Assembly: GCA_026545765.1 (NCBI GenBank) | Contig: CM048841.1 | Span: forward strand, 94,631,352 to 94,695,351 | Length of the DNA: 64,000 nucleotides | Direction of reading: 5' to 3' | From: Plantago major | Taxonomy: Eukaryota; Streptophyta; Magnoliopsida; Lamiales; Plantaginaceae | Part shown: positions 59,924 to 64,000 of the stretch, piece after piece | Layout: each line of letters opens with the position of its first letter | Numbering within the stretch: the stretch's first letter is position 1 | Translations under genes and position numbers: made by a program | Notes under the pieces: generated by a model | What the model saw: the letters and a program-made list of their open reading frames with translations, nothing else | Databases searched by the model: none | Told to the model about the DNA's origin: nothing

Positions 59924-62900
59924 AATTTCCCCCATTTTGATCAGTCAACGATGACTATCTGACCTATTACAAATCTGGATGAGGAAACAATCCACCACTT
60001 AATCATTTCTTATGATTTTTCAATTCATATAATTAAGTGCAGAAAGTAAACAACAACCAAATCACAAGGTGTGATCTTTGCTGACAAGTTATCTTTTATA
60101 GATTGATATCTGAGAGTAGGTTCATCAGATATGTTACAATGAAAGTTCAGATAACTTTTACAAGATAAAACAACAATAAGGTACAGTCAGCAAGATACAA
60201 AATATTACATAGTAAATAAGGACAACAGGAGTAACCAAGCTCCAAGTAGACATCCAAATAAACTAGTCTTAAACACTTCAAGTCTTCAAAAGCAGTTCCA
60301 TGGATCAATCTGCAAATTTCCTATCACCAAACCTTTTGACATCATCAGAGTAGTCATAGAGAAGTGTTCTGACAATCATCTCTGTGTCTCTGGCAAATCC
60401 ACAGACTTCCTTGTAGGTTTTGGTGGGATTCTTCTTGGCAAAGTGCTTGACCCACAAATACTTTCCCCACTTCCAGGCATGCTCGATTCTGATATCTGAT
60501 AGCTTGAAGTATTCATATATGATCTTCAGATATCTGATGTCACCCTTGTATTGATCTTCAGTCAGGTAGAAGGACTCATAGGGTTCCACAGCAAGTCTTG
60601 CTCTTGTGCATTCGATGATGTTGGAATTACTGCACATCATCTGGCTTTCCATAAGGACATTCATCAGAGAGGTCCTTTTTCATGGCTTCTATTCTCTTAA
60701 TTACTTCAAAATCCAACCAGGCTTTGATGTGGTTGGTGTTAATCAAGATTGGCTTGTCTTTTCTCCATGCCATGAGCTGTTTATGGATTGGTTCTGGAAA
60801 CCTTGAATTTAGCAGTAAATGCCTGAGTTTCAGAATCCAGTAGCCATTTTTCTGATTTATGCACTTGTAGACAGATGATTTGTCATTCTTCACATACTCA
60901 ATTTTGGCTTCTTCTGGCCTGAGTGGAAGTTGACTTTTTCTCTTTTCAGCTCTTAGTCTATTCCTCTTTTGCCTTGAATTTTCCCTTGGGGGATTACTTG
61001 AAGAACCACCCTGGATAGACTTGGTATTTCCAGAGGGTGTCTTAGCTGCCAATGGCTTTGCAGCTATGGGCTCAGTTAGGCTATCAATTTTTCTTTTTCT
61101 ATGAAGAGGAGCTTCATCTTCATCAGTCTCTTCATCATCATCAAGATCAATTCTTGTGAGAATCTTGCAGCCTTCTTCATTGCCTAGGGATTTGATTTGG
61201 CCTTCTTCTTCTTCAGAAGACTCATCAATCCCTCTTACTTGTCTTCTCGTTGGAGCCTTGGTACTCCTTGGAGGTTTCTGTGCTCTGGCCCTTGTTGTCA
61301 TTCCTTTTTCAGGAAGTTGCTAAGTGGTGGCTACTATCTGTAGAGCAGTATGACTCGAGGAGGGCTCATTAATTCTGAGAGGTGGTTGTTCAGATTTTCT
61401 TTTGTTTCCTCTTCCTCTTCCTCTCTGAGCATCTTGAAATCCTTCCCCCTTAGTCATTGTTGACTGACTAAGAATCACAAAGGATTACGAAGGAGTCAAA
61501 GTTGCCTTCTGAGATAGTTATGGCAACCAACTGTTCCAGTTTGGCCTTGAGCTCCTGATTTTGTTTGATAAGACCAGTATTCTTATCAGTGAGCTCTGCC
61601 AGTGGGCCTTTAGTAGCATCTGCTTTTCCAGCAGCATAGCTAGCCTCATTGAGGGCTTTTTCAGCAAGATTATTGTCATCATCCCTTACCATGCCTAGGT
61701 CTCTCTGAGCAATAACCAAGCTTGTTGTTCTTTGAGTGATTAGCTCAGTGAACTTTTTCATTTCAGCAGGGACTGATGCAATTACTTCTTCATTTTGTTG
61801 AGACAACTCCTTTCTTAGAGTTGCTAGAACCTGGTATCTGGCCATGTAATCATGGGAGTTGAGATTTGGTTTCTTACTGAAGCTTTGAGGAGCTATCAGT
61901 TTTCTCTTTAAGTGAGAAACTCCCAAGTGAACATTTGCATGTTCTGCCAAGGTTCTGTCTTCTTCATCATCTGAGTCATCAGCCCAGTGATCTTCATCCT
62001 CTTGTACTTCTTCATCAAGGTTTCTGATAGCGGCAACCATCTCAGATATGGGTTTCTTGCCTTTGGAGGATGGTTTCTTTGGTGAAGATGCAGCGTTAGC
62101 ATCATGCTTTGCTTCAGATGCTTGTTCAGCATCTAGCTCCTTAGTAATATAGTCAACAGCTTCCCGGAGCTCTTTAATCTCAGAGTAATCTTGTGTTTCC
62201 TTGCGTGTTTGTTCTTCAAGTTTATCTAGCTTGACTCTGGATTCAGCTATCTTTTCTTCCAGTTGAAGATGTAGCTGTTGTTCTTCCTCCAACATTTGTT
62301 TGAGTTGAGCAACTCTGGCTTGTGCATCTGATATTTTCTGAGTTGCTTCCTCAGAGTGCTCAACTACTTGTTCAGTAGTATCTTTGTGTTGGGGAGTTGG
62401 ATGAGTAGATTTCTAAGGAGATGGAGGAGGGGATTTTTGTGATGTCTTCTCAGTGTGCTTTTCAGCAGCTGAGGCATTGTTTCCTTGTGGAATCCTTCCT
62501 GTCCCTGGTTCAGGGGCATCATCATCATCCTTCTTATCCTCATTCTTGTGATGATTAGAAGGAGGATCTTCATAATTGTTCTCATCAGTTTCCTTCTCTT
62601 CTTCATCTTCAGAGACCAGGTTGATCACTTCTGGAATAGTGACCGTTTGCCCATTAACTTCCTCTTGTTCAGAGGGTATGTATTGTAGAGTCTGGGGCAA
62701 AGTAGGCTTGAATGCCATCTGTAGTCTGGTCTAACCATCCGCTTGTTTGAAAGCTTGGATCAGCTTTCTGGCCACTTCCTTGACAAAATCCTTATCCATC
62801 AATGTTCCGCAAGAATATTGCTCAGTGGGGAACATTGCATGGACGTAGTTTTCCAAGTCAAGGGCTCGTGCTCTCCTTGTGTGGTGATCAGTCACCTTTA

Positions 62901-64000
62901 AGATTTCAGATAGATCGGAGCATCGGAGCTTTTGCCATTTCTTGAAGCATTTCAGATGCTTTGGCATAGTGTGTTCCTTGAAGAAAGGAAGCAGGTCCTC
63001 TTTCTCATCAACAGGGACCTTAGTGGCACTTGTTTGAGCCTGAAAGAAAGCGTTCTGAATTAATTTCAAAACTTTAGTAGATATCTGGGCTTTAGAATAG
63101 AAAGGTATCTGAGTTACCTGTGTGACAGGCTCAGATGACTCGACTACTAAGGTTCCAGGTGCCTCAGATATCTGTTTGAATTTCCTTAACAGGAGACTCA
63201 GAATCATTGTTCTCAGAAACTTTCTCAGTTTCTGGTGTTCTTTCTGGTGATGTTGCCTTGGGGGCTTCATCAATTTCCATGGGTGCAGGGGATGTCGCAA
63301 CTCTTTCCCCTTGCACTTCTACTTCTGAATGAGCCTGTAAGTAGAAAGTATTGAGTAATTAGAGAAGAATTTATATTAACCCATAATGAAGAATGTTTAT
63401 CACTGATTTTCATATACCTTCATACTAGAAGGCTCAATGACATTTTCTTCAGAAACCTTGACGGTTTCTGGGTCCTTTTCTGGCATTTCTGCCTTATCTT
63501 CTTCTTTCTCAGTTGGAGCCTATTAGAAACATCCACTTAATTAGTTAAGTGTATTAACGTATAACTGAAAAGTAATATCTTAAGAAACTCTCTATCACCT
63601 GTAGCACAGGCTCAGATTCCTTAAGAGGTGAGGTTTTAGTAGCCTCCTTCTCAGTCTCTGAGGCAAGCTTTCCAGCTTCCTCTTGTTCTTGTGTTTCTAA
63701 TTCAGCATGTAACAAAGAAATTTTATTAAATAACAAGATTAATAAACACAAATTATCACAAGTAGAGAGTTAAACCATTCAGCTACCTGAGCAGTGTCAG
63801 GCTGATTGGTCTCTGGAACTTGTGACCCTTCTATGTTTTGGTCTTGTTGCTCCATTTCAGCTTCTTTGTTTGAAGTTTCAGGTACTTCAGACCTTTCCTG
63901 AGTATGCAACTCAGTTGCCTCCCCTGATTGATCATTCTGAGCAGATGCCTCAGTTTGATTCCTCTCATTGAGTTGGGAAACCTGCTCTTTTGCAGGATTT
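58294..64000 (-). mobile_element. Large Copia (Sirevirus-like) retroelement, 3' part, runs off right edge
   Basis: The 3' LTR lies at 58294-59923, with ATTCT beside it as a possible target copy. A polypurine tract (AATGGGGGAAATT, minus strand) abuts it. To the right are minus-strand accessory frames: about 61300-60305 (start MTTRARAQKPPRSTK, acidic and basic tracts, then a folded-looking domain with WKWGKYLWVKHFAKKN), about 62295-61468 (coiled coil), and about 63750-62365 (repeats of Glu/Lys/Thr-Pro text and acidic runs). Extra ORFs with coiled coils next to the 3' LTR are known in Sireviruses, where they have been called envelope-like. No gag or pol lies inside the window. The coding part has several breaks. 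The lineage is inferred from layout. Confidence 0.6.

Overview
This window is nuclear DNA of a flowering plant, most likely a core eudicot. Its host genes are spliced plant genes: a GH28 polygalacturonase, an ASG1-like protein, an F-box/FBD protein and a KIB/DUF295 protein. They sit among Copia LTR retrotransposons, Ty3-like debris, LINE remnants, MITEs, a Helitron end and AT-rich satellites. No operon, CRISPR or prokaryotic signal was seen. The species cannot be named from the sequence alone.

Layout. 1-790 is the 5' end of a minus-strand Tork-type Copia that runs off the left edge. About 1111-3832 is an old, shortened Ale-type Copia. 4470-6590 holds a 57-bp tandem array that reads on the minus strand as a 19-residue repeat protein, with an upstream TATA box and unique sequence at both ends. 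About 7110-8990 is degraded Ty3-like material. 9631-11470 carries satellite-like repeats, followed by a 1.6-kb TIR element (11655-13290) next to a Met-less KIB/DUF295 exon. 14985-16839 is a five-exon polygalacturonase on the minus strand. 17-24 kb is mostly non-coding, with a LINE remnant and a Stowaway MITE. 25591-29112 is a six-exon ASG1-like gene, and 30366-32252 is a three-exon F-box/FBD gene with an unusual N-terminal hydrophobic segment, followed by an orphan exon.

33501-39895 is a young Tork-type Copia with an ATTCT target duplication; a 1.1-kb solo LTR lies inside its right LTR. 40365-42587 is a three-exon coiled-coil protein gene on the minus strand. 46566-55273 is a small secreted proline-rich peptide gene split by two insertions: a whole Copia element (47071-53824, duplication AGAAT) and a solo LTR (53884-55239, duplication ATCAC). 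When the insertions and one copy of each duplication are left out, the host reading frame stays continuous to its own stop. 57.6-58.3 kb is another degenerate tandem array. 58294 to the right edge is the 3' part of a large Copia element, probably Sirevirus-like, with coiled-coil accessory ORFs.

The host genes do not form one obvious pathway. The polygalacturonase acts in the cell wall, the F-box proteins in protein turnover, and the ASG1-like protein is probably nuclear. The most unusual features are the repeat-protein candidate at 4470-6590, the twice-interrupted secreted peptide gene, and the membrane-anchored form predicted for the F-box/FBD protein. Exon structures were worked out by hand from GT/AG sites, frame continuity and family resemblance.
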